The position numbers were made by a program, and so were the translations under genes. A DNA stretch of 64,000 bases from Halorubrum sp. DM2 (lineage in GTDB: Archaea; Halobacteriota; Halobacteria; Halobacteriales; Haloferacaceae): positions 310,001 to 374,000 of the forward strand of contig NZ_LR594487.1 of the NCBI RefSeq assembly GCF_901686465.1, written 5' to 3'. This document shows positions 33,309 through 42,296 of the stretch, in pieces (within the stretch, counting starts at the first letter, position 1; the number at the start of each line of letters is the position of its first letter). The notes beneath the pieces were generated by a model. It ran no database searches and was not told the DNA's origin. It was given only the letters and a program-made list of their open reading frames with translations.

Positions 33309-34769
33309 ATGGCACCGTCGCTATCCGACCGACTCTCGACCGGTATCCCTGGGCTCGACGAGATCCTGTCCGGGGGACTCATTCGAGAGCGAAGCTACAT
33401 GATCCGCGGGCAGGCGGGGAGCGGGAAGACGATCCTCAGCCTCCACTTCCTCGCCGCCGGGGTCGAGCGCGGCGAGACGGTCCTGTTCATCAACCTCGAA
33501 GAGGACCTGAGCGACCTGAAGGCGAACGCCGAGGCGCTGGGATTCGACACCGACGCGATCGAGTTCCTCGATCTGAGTCCCGGCGCGGACGTGTTCACGG
33601 AAGACCAGTCGTACGAGGTGTTCGCCCCCGAGGAGGTCGAACGCGAGCCGATCACGGAGCGGATCGTCGAGGGCGTGACCGCGGTCGACCCGGACAGGGT
33701 CGTCGTCGACCCGCTGACGCAGCTCCGGTTTCTCATGTCCGACGACTACCAGTTCCGCAAGCAGGTCGTCGGCTTCATGCGCTTCCTGAAAGACCGTGAC
33801 GCGACGGTGCTGTTCACGGTTCAGGACACCGAGTCGCTGCCGACGGACGACCTCGAGTTTGTCACCGACGGCACGATCCGACTGGACACGGCGGGGTACG
33901 GCAAGACGATTGCCGTCCCGAAGTTCCGCGGGTCGTCGACGCAGGGAGGGGAACACGCCTACCGGGTCACCGACGCGGGCGTCGAGGTCTATCCCGCCTT
34001 ACAGCCCGGCGAACACGCGGTCGAGTTCGACTTCGAGCAGATCTCCTCGGGCGTCGACGAGGTCGACGCGCTGCTCAACGGCGGGATCGAGCGGGGGACC
34101 GTCAGCATCGTGAGCGGACCGACGGGCGCGGGCAAGACCACCCTCTCCACGCAGTTCATGCGGGAGGCGGCCAAGCGCGGCGAGCGCTCCGTCATCTACC
34201 TGTTCGAGGAGAGCGAGGAGACGTTCCTCTCCCGATCGCGGGCGATCGGCGTCCCCGTCGACGAGATGATCGAACAGGGGACCCTCCAGGTGACCGAGGT
34301 GGAGGCGTTAGAGCGGTCGCCACAGGAGTTCGCGCGGATGGTCCGCGAGGAGGTCGAAGCGAGGGACGCGAAGATCGTGATGGTCGACGGCATCGCCGGC
34401 TACCGGCTGACGCTCCGCGGGACCGACGGGACGATGCTCCAGCAGATACACGCGCTCGGCCGGTACCTCAAGAACATGGGGGTGACGACGATCTTCGTCG
34501 ACGAGACGCGCAACATCACGGGGGAGTTCCAGGCGACGATGGAGAACATGAGCTACCTCGCGGACAACATCATCTTCCTGCGGCACATCGAGGTGGAAGG
34601 CGAGCTCCGGAAGGCGATCGGCGTGTTGAAAAAGCGGACGAGCGACTTCGAGCGGACGATCCGCGAGTTTCGGATCACCGACCGAGGGATCGAGGTCGGC
34701 GAGCCGATGTCGCAGCTCAGCGGTATCCTGAGCGGTGCGCCGGAGGCGGTGGACCGAGACCCGGACTGA
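33309..34769 (+). CDS. KaiC-like double-domain RecA-superfamily ATPase
   Basis: 486 residues with two KaiC domains. Domain 1: GIPGLDEILSGG and Walker A GQAGSGKT (about 34), with NLEED as the catalytic acidic pair. Domain 2: GVDEVDALLNGG and Walker A GPTGAGKT (about 271), FEESEE, and MVDGIAGYRL as Walker B. Cyanobacterial KaiC is a clock ATPase and kinase; archaeal homologues act in signalling, and no KaiA/KaiB is adjacent. Divergent from the LOV histidine kinase 125 bases away, suggesting a shared light or stress pathway. Box A cttatg sits about 30 bases upstream of ATG 33309. Confidence 0.88.
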   Translation: MAPSLSDRLSTGIPGLDEILSGGLIRERSYMIRGQAGSGKTILSLHFLAAGVERGETVLFINLEEDLSDLKANAEALGFDTDAIEFLDLSPGADVFTEDQSYEVFAPEEVEREPITERIVEGVTAVDPDRVVVDPLTQLRFLMSDDYQFRKQVVGFMRFLKDRDATVLFTVQDTESLPTDDLEFVTDGTIRLDTAGYGKTIAVPKFRGSSTQGGEHAYRVTDAGVEVYPALQPGEHAVEFDFEQISSGVDEVDALLNGGIERGTVSIVSGPTGAGKTTLSTQFMREAAKRGERSVIYLFEESEETFLSRSRAIGVPVDEMIEQGTLQVTEVEALERSPQEFARMVREEVEARDAKIVMVDGIAGYRLTLRGTDGTMLQQIHALGRYLKNMGVTTIFVDETRNITGEFQATMENMSYLADNIIFLRHIEVEGELRKAIGVLKKRTSDFERTIREFRITDRGIEVGEPMSQLSGILSGAPEAVDRDPD

Positions 34770-34823
34770 GGACCGAACCGCGGACGGAGGACCGAATCCC
34801 GGTCACTAAGGCGAGCCGTCGGG

Positions 34824-35459
34824 TCAGTCGCGGTCTTCGGATCCGGAATCGTCGCTGCCGGCCGCCTCCTCGGCGTCGACCACGGTCTTCCCGGTCGCCT
34901 CGGGGACGACCCGACGGTCGGCGTCCGCCCACTCGCGGTCCAGTTCGGTCCCGTCGAACAGCCGGTCGAGGAACACTGCCAGCCCGGCGACCTCGGAGTG
35001 CGGCTGGTTCGTCACGCCCACGTTGAAGTCGGCGCGCTCGTACAGCGCCCACGGCACCTTCTCGCCGCCGACGACGACGAGGACGTCGCGGGGCGAGGGC
35101 GGCGATCCGCCAGCGGTCGCGGCGCTCCCCACTTCGCCGTCGTCCGCGAGACCGGTCGCCTCGCGGATCTCCCCTTCCACGTCCTGAACGCGCTCGCCGT
35201 ACATCGTGAGGTGGACGATGACCCCGTCGAACTCCCTGACGATCGCCTTCTGGTCGTCGCGCAGTTCCACGGCGAACGGGCCGCCGAACCGGTCGGTGAT
35301 GTCGCGGACGGTCTCCGCCGATTGGCCGGCGTTGTCGGGGAAGATCACCCGGTCCGCGCCGAGCGCCCGCGCCGTGAGTCCCACGTGCGTCGTCATGCGG
35401 TCGTCGCGTCCCGGCCGGTGGCCGTAGCGGAGGACGACGACCTCGCGCGCGTCATTCAT
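34824..35459 (-). CDS. trm56: tRNA (cytidine(56)-2'-O)-methyltransferase
   Basis: 211 residues from ATG 35459. VVLRYGHRPGRDDRMTTHVG at the start is the archaeal Trm56 hallmark; FPDNAG, and the trefoil-knot segment VVVGGEKVPWALYE with NVGVTNQPHSEVAGLAVFLD, form the SPOUT SAM-binding knot. Methylates the ribose of C56 in the tRNA T-loop. The acidic C-terminal extension (about 30 residues) is a halophilic addition. Convergent with the KaiC-like gene. Confidence 0.93.
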   Translation of the reverse strand: MNDAREVVVLRYGHRPGRDDRMTTHVGLTARALGADRVIFPDNAGQSAETVRDITDRFGGPFAVELRDDQKAIVREFDGVIVHLTMYGERVQDVEGEIREATGLADDGEVGSAATAGGSPPSPRDVLVVVGGEKVPWALYERADFNVGVTNQPHSEVAGLAVFLDRLFDGTELDREWADADRRVVPEATGKTVVDAEEAAGSDDSGSEDRD

Positions 35460-35627
35460 GCCACCCGATGGGAGACCGATCGGGGTGTCGCTTTCGATGC
35501 GACCGCGCGGTCGACGACCGCCGCCGCACCCATTTCGATCCGCGTCTATGGATCGAATTGGATATGAGTATCCCAAGGTGACCACGTAACTGGAAGTTTC
35601 ATGTGGGAGGCGGTCGCGGTGTGAGCC

Positions 35628-36707
35628 ATGACGAGCGTCAAGGAGTTCCGCGTCGACGAGCCGGCGACCGCCGACGGACTCGGTCGGGGGCGGTTCGTCT
35701 TCACGGACGCCTACTCCGTGTTCGACTGGGGGCAGATGCCCGACGCGATCCCGAACAAGGGGGCGAGCCTCTGTGCGATGGGCGCGTTCAACTTCGAACT
35801 GCTGGAACGCGAGGGGGTCCCGACCCATTACCGGGGCGTCACCGACCCGGTGGAGACCGCCGACGGCGGCGACGGTGATGGCGACGCGCCGACGGCCGTC
35901 CCCCTCGGCGAGGCGACCGCCCCGCCGACCGAGATGGCCCTCGACCTGACGCAGGTCCCCGACCTGCCGTACGAGGGTCCCCACGCGGGCTACGACTACG
36001 ACGCCTTCCACGCCGCGGGCGGCGACAACTACCTCGTCCCGCTGGAGGTCGTCTTCCGCAACCGGGTCCCGGTCGGGTCCAGCCTGCGGCGTCGCGCGAC
36101 CCCCGCCGAGTTCGGTCTCGACGACCTCGGCGTCGACCCCGGCGAGTGGCCGGACGGGCCGGTCGACCTCCCCGAGCCGGTCGTGGAGTTCTCGACGAAG
36201 TACGAACAGCAGGACCGCTACCTCACCCGGGCGGAGGCGGACGAGATAGCGGGCGCGGCCGACGTCGATGCGCTCGAATCCCTCGCGCGCGACGTGAACC
36301 GCGTCGTCACCGAGCGCGCCGAGGCGGCCGGGTTCGTCCACGAGGACGGGAAGATCGAGTGTCTCTACGCCGACGGCGAGCTCCGGGTCGCCGACGTGGT
36401 CGGCACCTTCGACGAGAACCGGTTCTCCTACGGCGGCCGGGGGATCTCGAAGGAGGTCGTCCGCCAGTGGTACAAGGCGAACGACCCCGACTGGGTCGCG
36501 GCCGTGAAGGAGGCGAAGGCGGCGGTCGCCGACCGCGACACCGACGACTGGCGCGAGCTCTGCGAGCCGGACCCCGTTCCCCTCCCCTCGGCGGTCGTCG
36601 ACGCGGTTTCCGACCTGTACGCGGCCGGCACGAACGCGTACACCGACCGCGACTGGTTCGACGCCCCCGATATCGAGACCGCGCTCGACGCGGTCGACGG
36701 CCTGTAG
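35628..36707 (+). CDS. purC: Phosphoribosylaminoimidazole-succinocarboxamide synthase
   Basis: 359 residues. [23 protein letters not shown] is the haloarchaeal version of the SAICAR synthetase N-terminus; [12 protein letters not shown] (about 145), and [20 protein letters not shown] with the metal-binding Glu/Asp residues are family blocks. It is longer than bacterial PurC (about 240) because of insertions around residues 75-105 and a C-terminal extension. Catalyses the Asp-adding step of purine synthesis. Confidence 0.92.
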   Translation: MTSVKEFRVDEPATADGLGRGRFVFTDAYSVFDWGQMPDAIPNKGASLCAMGAFNFELLEREGVPTHYRGVTDPVETADGGDGDGDAPTAVPLGEATAPPTEMALDLTQVPDLPYEGPHAGYDYDAFHAAGGDNYLVPLEVVFRNRVPVGSSLRRRATPAEFGLDDLGVDPGEWPDGPVDLPEPVVEFSTKYEQQDRYLTRAEADEIAGAADVDALESLARDVNRVVTERAEAAGFVHEDGKIECLYADGELRVADVVGTFDENRFSYGGRGISKEVVRQWYKANDPDWVAAVKEAKAAVADRDTDDWRELCEPDPVPLPSAVVDAVSDLYAAGTNAYTDRDWFDAPDIETALDAVDGL

Positions 36708-36859
36708 CGTCGTCGGGGCTCGCTGGGGATCGTCGGAAGTCGCCGGGGGTCCGCGGAGATCGTTAGGGATCGCCGGAGGTCACCGGAGAGCGCCCCCGAC
36801 CCTCACCATCGATCGGACGCGAGGGAACCTCTTTACCGGCGACGCGCGTGGATCGAGGC

Positions 36860-37576
36860 ATGTCCACCGAGGCCGATTTCGGGGAGCGGCTGGAGGCGCA
36901 GACCGCGACGTACCTCGACCGGATCGACGACTGCGTCGTCCTCCTGCCGCGGGTCCTCGACGAGTACGCGACGGACGGGCCGTACCGCGACACGGTCGAC
37001 GAGATAGCCGCCGTCGAGAGCGAGTGCGACGACCTCGTCCGCGAGCTCAGGACGCTCATCACGGACGCGGGCCCGGACGACATCGGACTCTTAAACACCC
37101 GGATCAACTTCAACGAGTCCGCCCTGCTCGACTTCTACAACGAGTTGGACGTGGTCGCGAACCACACCGAACGGATCGCGGAGGAGGTGGCGATGATGCG
37201 CCCCGACGCGGGCGTCGACTCCTTCGACGACATGCGCGAGATGGCCGACCGGATCGCCGAGATGGTCGCGGTCCTCGGCGACGTGGTCGAGGGGTTCGTC
37301 AGGGGGTTGGCGCGCGCCGACGCCACGGAGACGCTGACCGAGGGGATCGAGGCGATCCGCGAGCTGGAAAGCGAGTGCGACGACCTCCGTAACGACGCGA
37401 TCGAGACCGCGTTCGCCGACGAGACGGTCGACCAGCCCCTCGTCTACCGCGAGCTCGCGATCCTGCTTGACGAACTCGCCAACGCGGTCGAGGATCTCAC
37501 CGACCGGATCGTCGTGATCGCGAGCAAGGAACCGGGGATCGTGACCGAGCCGGCGTCCGACGCGGACGAGAACTGA
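36860..37576 (+). CDS. DUF47 (PhoU-like) protein
   Basis: 238 residues, almost wholly helical. TVDEIAAVESECDDLVREL and AIRELESECDDLRNDAIE are the duplicated ExxxD metal-binding helices of PhoU-like bundles. DUF47 proteins accompany Pit phosphate transporters and probably regulate them; the Pit gene here is 33 kb away at 2957. ATG 36860 follows a box A-like tctttacc by about 28 bases. Confidence 0.85.
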   Translation: MSTEADFGERLEAQTATYLDRIDDCVVLLPRVLDEYATDGPYRDTVDEIAAVESECDDLVRELRTLITDAGPDDIGLLNTRINFNESALLDFYNELDVVANHTERIAEEVAMMRPDAGVDSFDDMREMADRIAEMVAVLGDVVEGFVRGLARADATETLTEGIEAIRELESECDDLRNDAIETAFADETVDQPLVYRELAILLDELANAVEDLTDRIVVIASKEPGIVTEPASDADEN

Positions 37577-37614
37577 ACGCCTCGGCTCCGCCTCACCGTC
37601 GCGTCACCGCCGGG

Positions 37615-40335
37615 TCACCGCCGAGCCCACTCCAGCAGCCGCGCGTAGAAGGGGTCGGAGCCGAGCGCGTCGGCGTCGCCGACGACCGTCAACTGCTTTT
37701 TCGCCCGCGTGAGCGCCACGTTCACGCGGCGGTGGTCCTCGAAGATGGGGCCGTCGAGGTCGCCGGTCGCCACCAGCGAGACGACGATCACCTCCTTCGA
37801 GGAGCCCTGGAAGCGGTCGACGGTGTCGACCGTCACCGACGTCCGGCGACCGATCTCCGCGACCTGCGCGCGGAAGGGCGCGATGACGCCGATGTCGTCG
37901 GGATCGACGCCCGCGGCGACGTAGGCGTCGACGATCGCGGCGACCCGCTCGGCCTCGCGGACGTTCCGGTTACCGTCGCGCTCGCCGTCGGGGTCGACGA
38001 ACCCCACGCCGCCGGTCAGATCCGGCGCGAGCGCGGCGGGGTTGACGCCCAGATCCGCGAGCGTCTGCCCGGCCACCTCGGGGGTGGCGGGGCGGAGCGC
38101 GCCGTCGTAGAACTCCGCGGAGGCGAACGCCTGGATCCGCTGGCTCATCCGGTACTGGCGGTCGAGCATCACGCTCGCGTCCGGGTACTCCTCAATGAGC
38201 CGTTGGAACAGGGAGGTGCGGAGGTCGTTTTCCGCGCGGACGACGGGCGGGAGCTGCTCGTGGTCGCCGACGAGCACGAACCGGTCCGCGAGATTGATCG
38301 CGGCGTGGGTCCCCGGCTCCGTGAGCTGTGAGGCCTCGTCGACGAGCGCCACGTCGAACTCGCACTCGCGCATGACCCGGGAGCCGCAGGCCGCGGTGGT
38401 GGCGGCCACGACCGGCGCGTCCCGCAGTTCGGCGGCCTTCGCGTTCGGGTCGCCGCGCTGGACGAGCCGCACGTCGCGCATGTCGTCGCGGACGCCGGTC
38501 TCGGTGCCGACCCTGAGTACGTCGTCGAACCCCTGATCGCGGAGGGCTTCGAGGGCGTTGTCGACCGCGCGGTTCGTGAACGCCGACAGCAGCACCCGGT
38601 TCCCCTCCGCGACGAGCGCGCGGATCGTCCGGGCGATGGTGTACGTCTTCCCGGTCCCCGGCGGCCCGTGGATCAGCGCGCAGTCCTCGGCGTCGACCGC
38701 GAGTTCGACCGCCTCGTTCTGGGCGACGTTGTTGTCGATGTAGGCGTCCGGCGCGTCCGGATTGCCGCTCCCCGGACTCCCCGCCGGCCGGTCGGCCGGA
38801 TCGCGGAACGCCGGCTCGCGCCGGCCGAACAGCACGTCCTTGCGGTCGGGGTCGCCCTTCAGGACCGCGTCGTGGAGCGCGGTGAGCGAGCGGTCGACCG
38901 ATATCTCGGAGGGGTAGACGTCGAGGCGGCGCAGTTCGACCGGCTCGTCCGCCTCGACGACGACCTCGTCGCCCCCGAGTTCGACGATCCGGCCGAGTTC
39001 GGCGTGGCCCGAGACGGGGTCGCCGTCGCTGGCGAGCGCCACGTCGCCCTCGCGGAGCTTCGAGACGGCGTCGCCCGGCTTCCGGGCGCGAAGCTCCCAA
39101 CGGGCGTCGTCGATCTCCGTCTGCCCCGCCGGCTCTAGGTCGATCAGCGCGCGGTCGTCCGCTGCGCGCTCCTCGGGCGTCTGCTCCCACAGCTTCCGGT
39201 ACTCGGCGTGGCTCTCGCGGCGTTCCTCCTCGATCGCGGTGTAGAATCGGTCGAAGTAGTCGCGCTCCGCGTCCGGGACCGGCGTCCCGATCTGGCCCGC
39301 CTTCGACTCCTGATCGAGGCGGCCGGAGACGACCATACAGGCGTCCTGTTCGAAGCAGTAGCTACACGTCGCGTCCGCCTCGTACCCCGTCGGCACGGTC
39401 GGGCGCTCGCCGGGGTCGTTGAGCGCGCGCCACTCCATCGCGGCGAGGGCGTTGCGCTCGCGGACGACGAACTCCAGGAAGCCGCGGCCGACGGTGAACT
39501 CCTTGGCCGGCGCGAGGTCGCCCGACTCCTCGTTGCGGTCTAAGGCGGTGTTTTTGGTGTACAGCAGCGTACCGATGTCCGGGTCGACGCCGCGCTCGTC
39601 TAACATTAGGGCGTAGCAGGCGGCCTGGACCTTGTCGTGGAACCGCGGCTCCCGTTTGGTGTTCTTGCCCGTCTTCAGTTCGACGGGGGTACCGCGGCGG
39701 AGCGCGTCCGCCCGCCCCTTCAGGCCGAACGTGGGCGAGATGAGGGTGAACTCCGAGCGCCACGTGTCCTCGTCGGAGAGCGTCCCCTGCGCGAGCCACC
39801 CCTCGACGGCGGCGGCGTTTCGGCGCACCTCGTCTTCGACCTCCTCGCGCTCGTAGCCTAACAGTCCGAGCTCCAGCCCGGCCTCGTCGACGCGGTCGGT
39901 GACGGACGCCTCCAGTTCCATCCCGCGCAGCAGGTCGCCGAACACCTCGTGGACGATGGTTCCCTTGACGACGGGGTAGTTGAGCGGGATCCCGGAGAGC
40001 TTGTTCAGGTAGTACATCCGCGGGCACTGTACCCACGACCGGATCCCGGTCACGTCGACGAGGAAGTCGGGTTCGAGGACGACCCACGATCCGTCGGTCG
40101 TCGCGTACCCGACCTCGCCGCGGTACTCGTCCTCCTCGGCTTCCGTGACGAGCAGTTCCATCCCTGTCTCGGCGTGTTCGGCCGTCTCTGTCCACTTCCC
40201 CCACAGCGTCACGTCGACCGGGTCGCCCGCGCCGCGGTCGGGCCGGACCCGCACCTCGCGGAGGTCGCGCTCGCCGTACGACGTCGACACCGTCCGCGCC
40301 TCCCCGACGGAGACGATCGGCCCCCGAACGTTCAC
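37615..40335 (-). CDS. dna2: Dna2-like nuclease-helicase
   Basis: 906 residues from GTG 40335 (VNVRGPIVSVG). Order: an OB-like domain (1-90); a Cas4/RecB-type nuclease with Cys in SWVQCPRMYYL and CSYCFEQDAC, the four Fe-S ligands, and GRADALRRGTPVELKTG supplying Asp and Glu-x-Lys; a linker with a small beta domain; and an SF1B helicase with Walker A GPPGTGKT, DEASQ, DRQYRMSQRI and VNVALTRAKKQL. In eukaryotes Dna2 trims flaps and resects ends. The same layout in haloarchaea suggests replication or repair. Residues upstream of the GTG do not look like the family. Confidence 0.92.
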   Translation of the reverse strand: MNVRGPIVSVGEARTVSTSYGERDLREVRVRPDRGAGDPVDVTLWGKWTETAEHAETGMELLVTEAEEDEYRGEVGYATTDGSWVVLEPDFLVDVTGIRSWVQCPRMYYLNKLSGIPLNYPVVKGTIVHEVFGDLLRGMELEASVTDRVDEAGLELGLLGYEREEVEDEVRRNAAAVEGWLAQGTLSDEDTWRSEFTLISPTFGLKGRADALRRGTPVELKTGKNTKREPRFHDKVQAACYALMLDERGVDPDIGTLLYTKNTALDRNEESGDLAPAKEFTVGRGFLEFVVRERNALAAMEWRALNDPGERPTVPTGYEADATCSYCFEQDACMVVSGRLDQESKAGQIGTPVPDAERDYFDRFYTAIEEERRESHAEYRKLWEQTPEERAADDRALIDLEPAGQTEIDDARWELRARKPGDAVSKLREGDVALASDGDPVSGHAELGRIVELGGDEVVVEADEPVELRRLDVYPSEISVDRSLTALHDAVLKGDPDRKDVLFGRREPAFRDPADRPAGSPGSGNPDAPDAYIDNNVAQNEAVELAVDAEDCALIHGPPGTGKTYTIARTIRALVAEGNRVLLSAFTNRAVDNALEALRDQGFDDVLRVGTETGVRDDMRDVRLVQRGDPNAKAAELRDAPVVAATTAACGSRVMRECEFDVALVDEASQLTEPGTHAAINLADRFVLVGDHEQLPPVVRAENDLRTSLFQRLIEEYPDASVMLDRQYRMSQRIQAFASAEFYDGALRPATPEVAGQTLADLGVNPAALAPDLTGGVGFVDPDGERDGNRNVREAERVAAIVDAYVAAGVDPDDIGVIAPFRAQVAEIGRRTSVTVDTVDRFQGSSKEVIVVSLVATGDLDGPIFEDHRRVNVALTRAKKQLTVVGDADALGSDPFYARLLEWARR

Positions 40336-40471
40336 GCTCCCGCTCGGCGGCCGCCGCGAAAAACGCTGTCGGTGGCCGGGGTCGCTGGCGGCGGACCCCG
40401 GCCTCCGACCGGCGATCGGCCTCGACTCACCCCGACGCAACGGTTTTGTCGATACCCCGAGTGGGTGACGC

Positions 40472-40846
40472 ATGACAGACGCCGGATCCGGGTCGGTGTT
40501 CCGCGCCGACGAGGTGCGATCGTGGGGCGCGCGCTACTGGTTTGGTCTGCTGTGTTCGGTCGGCGTCGCCGGGATCAACTACTACGTCTGGGCGCTGACC
40601 GGCATGCCCCAGTTCCTCGCGGTCGCCGGGAGCTTCGCGTTCGGCGTCGGCCTCTTTTTCACCCGGTTCTGGAACCCGGCGCTGTACCTCGTCGGTATCG
40701 TTCACGTCATCGCGCTCGGCGTCGTGTGGGTACTCGACGGCGGCACGTATCCCGTTATCGGACTAGTGAACGGCGCGTTCAGCGTCGGGGTGCTCCTGAC
40801 GGCGTCGTCGCTGTTCCTCGCGGAGCACCGCGCGGCCGACGACTGA
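40472..40846 (+). CDS. Four-span haloarchaeal membrane protein
   Basis: 124 residues with four hydrophobic segments (about 23-42, 46-65, 70-88, 92-115) and short charged ends. No known motif. Divergent from dna2, 136 bases away. The gap includes a box A-like stretch (cggttttgtcg, about 40440) fitting a leaderless start. Function unknown. Confidence 0.65.
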   Translation: MTDAGSGSVFRADEVRSWGARYWFGLLCSVGVAGINYYVWALTGMPQFLAVAGSFAFGVGLFFTRFWNPALYLVGIVHVIALGVVWVLDGGTYPVIGLVNGAFSVGVLLTASSLFLAEHRAADD

Positions 40847-40930
40847 GGCGGTCGGACGCTCGTCGGATCGATCGGTCGGTCCGCCGGCACCGACACGCTC
40901 ATGCGGTCGCCGCCGCTACCTACGGCCGAC

Positions 40931-41482
40931 ATGCGCGTACGAGACTGGGACGACATCCTCGCGGACGTCGCGAGCGACTCGACCGACCCCGACGGCTGGC
41001 GTGCCGTCGCCGGCTCCCGCCGCGGCGACCTCGGCGAGGACCTCTACTTCGGCCACCCGAGCGTCGGTCTCTACCATCTGAAGACGTACGCGAAGAACCC
41101 CCGCGACCTCCGCGGCGTCGGGACGCGCGTCGCCCGCAAGGTCGACGACGAACTCGACCCGCTCCTCCCGGACGCCGAGAGCGACGGGCGGTTCGCGGTC
41201 CGGTCGGCCCCCGAAGACGAGGACCACGCCGAGGAGATGGCGACGCGGCTCACGGAGACGCTGCGGGTCCACGCCGAAGCGCCGACCGACCCCGACCACC
41301 TCTTCGAGGACGTGATGGAGGCGGTCGAGTCGCCCGCCTTCGGCCCGATGGAGTACGAGTTCGACGGGCGGCCCGACGAGCTCGACGAGCTGTCGGACAC
41401 CTTCGAGGACGCCGAGGAGCTGCTCACGTCGGAACTCGACGACCTGATCGACGAGGACGACGTCGACCGCGGGTTCCACTGA
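40931..41482 (+). CDS. Conserved acidic haloarchaeal protein
   Basis: 183 residues, soluble. An alpha/beta first part (WRAVAGSRRGDLGEDLYFGH) and YHLKTYAKNPRDLRGVGTRV precede a long Asp/Glu-rich helical tail (about 130-180). I recognise no enzymatic motif. It starts at MRVRDWDD; an ATG 30 bases upstream is less likely. It stands alone between two small membrane-protein genes. Confidence 0.65.
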   Translation: MRVRDWDDILADVASDSTDPDGWRAVAGSRRGDLGEDLYFGHPSVGLYHLKTYAKNPRDLRGVGTRVARKVDDELDPLLPDAESDGRFAVRSAPEDEDHAEEMATRLTETLRVHAEAPTDPDHLFEDVMEAVESPAFGPMEYEFDGRPDELDELSDTFEDAEELLTSELDDLIDEDDVDRGFH

Positions 41483-41565
41483 GCCGCGACGAACCCTGCG
41501 CCCCGTGGCCCGGGCGCGGTCGGGCCCGCCACATCGGTTTTGTCGCTCCGACGCCAACGTGGCGC

Positions 41566-41733
41566 ATGGGTCTCAAAGAAGACACCGCGAACGGCGTGAT
41601 ATCGCTCGGCATCGGCGTCGCAGTCACCTGGTTCACGGCCTCCGACGGGGAACACGACACGACGGACCTTCTCGTCGCGGTCGCGATCAGCTCGTTCCTC
41701 TCGGGATTCTTCACGAGCTACTTCGCGAAGTAA
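41566..41733 (+). CDS. 55-residue membrane protein
   Basis: MGLKEDTANGVISLGIGVA leads into two short hydrophobic helices (about 10-25 and 35-52) ending SYFAK. Size and composition are typical of tiny haloarchaeal membrane proteins. An AT spot (cggttttgtcg, 41535-41545) lies about 26 bases before the ATG. Function unknown. Confidence 0.6.
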   Translation: MGLKEDTANGVISLGIGVAVTWFTASDGEHDTTDLLVAVAISSFLSGFFTSYFAK

Positions 41734-41805
41734 CCGCCGACCGGCGACGGCGGCCCCGGTCCGCCCGACGGACCGCGGCGTCCGACGGACCGACCGAGCC
41801 CCGCC

Positions 41806-42204
41806 TCAGATCGCCGTCACCCACGCCTTGTACGCCTCGTCGAGCTCGTACACCTCGCGGAAAGCGCGCTCGATGAACCCCGCGACGCGGTTCGCGTCCG
41901 ACCGCGCGGTGACGACGGCGTTGGTTCCCTCGGCCTCCTCCGGACTGACCAGCTCGTCGATCCGGAACTCGGGGAACTCCGAGAGCAGGTCCTTCAGCCG
42001 TTCGAGCTCGTCGTCGGTACAGTCCAGTATCAGCTCCGTGCCCGCGAGCTGGATCCACGGCGGCACTTCGCCGCCCTCGGTGTCGTCGCTGTCGGGGTCG
42101 ACGTCGACGGTCATCACGTCGCCGGAGCGCGCGCGGTGCGCGGCCGCGGCGTCGGCGAACAGCTTCAGCCGCTCGTCCTCGGTCGCGGCGTCGAATCGGG
42201 TCAT
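41806..42204 (-). CDS. Conserved haloarchaeal protein
   Basis: 132 residues, acidic and soluble, with an N-terminal helix (ATEDERLKLFADAAAAHRA), a strand ELILDCTDDELERLKDLL and a C-terminal helical part VAGFIERAFREVYEL. No catalytic residues evident and no recognised family. It is followed on the same strand, about 90 bases upstream of its start, by a coiled-coil protein gene; a common transcript is uncertain. Confidence 0.65.
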   Translation of the reverse strand: MTRFDAATEDERLKLFADAAAAHRARSGDVMTVDVDPDSDDTEGGEVPPWIQLAGTELILDCTDDELERLKDLLSEFPEFRIDELVSPEEAEGTNAVVTARSDANRVAGFIERAFREVYELDEAYKAWVTAI

Positions 42205-42296
42205 ACCTCCGCTCGGCCGCGACGGGGCTTAAAAATCCGCACTCCGCGCCGGCGCGGCTACGCCAGTCCGGCCCGGCCGGCGGCGTCTCGCCCGCC

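Noticed and set aside
34824-36341. Trm56 frame extended upstream by 294 codons
   Set aside because: The extension overlaps purC on the other strand and is Arg-rich; the family start MNDAREVVVLRYGHR is at 35459.
37615-40335. Cas4 of a CRISPR system
   Set aside because: The Cas4-like nuclease domain is fused to an SF1 helicase, which is the Dna2 layout, with no cas1/cas2 near by.
39949-41733. 594-codon frame spanning several genes
   Set aside because: Only the last 55 codons (from 41566) look like protein; the rest is antisense or out of frame to dna2 and its neighbours.
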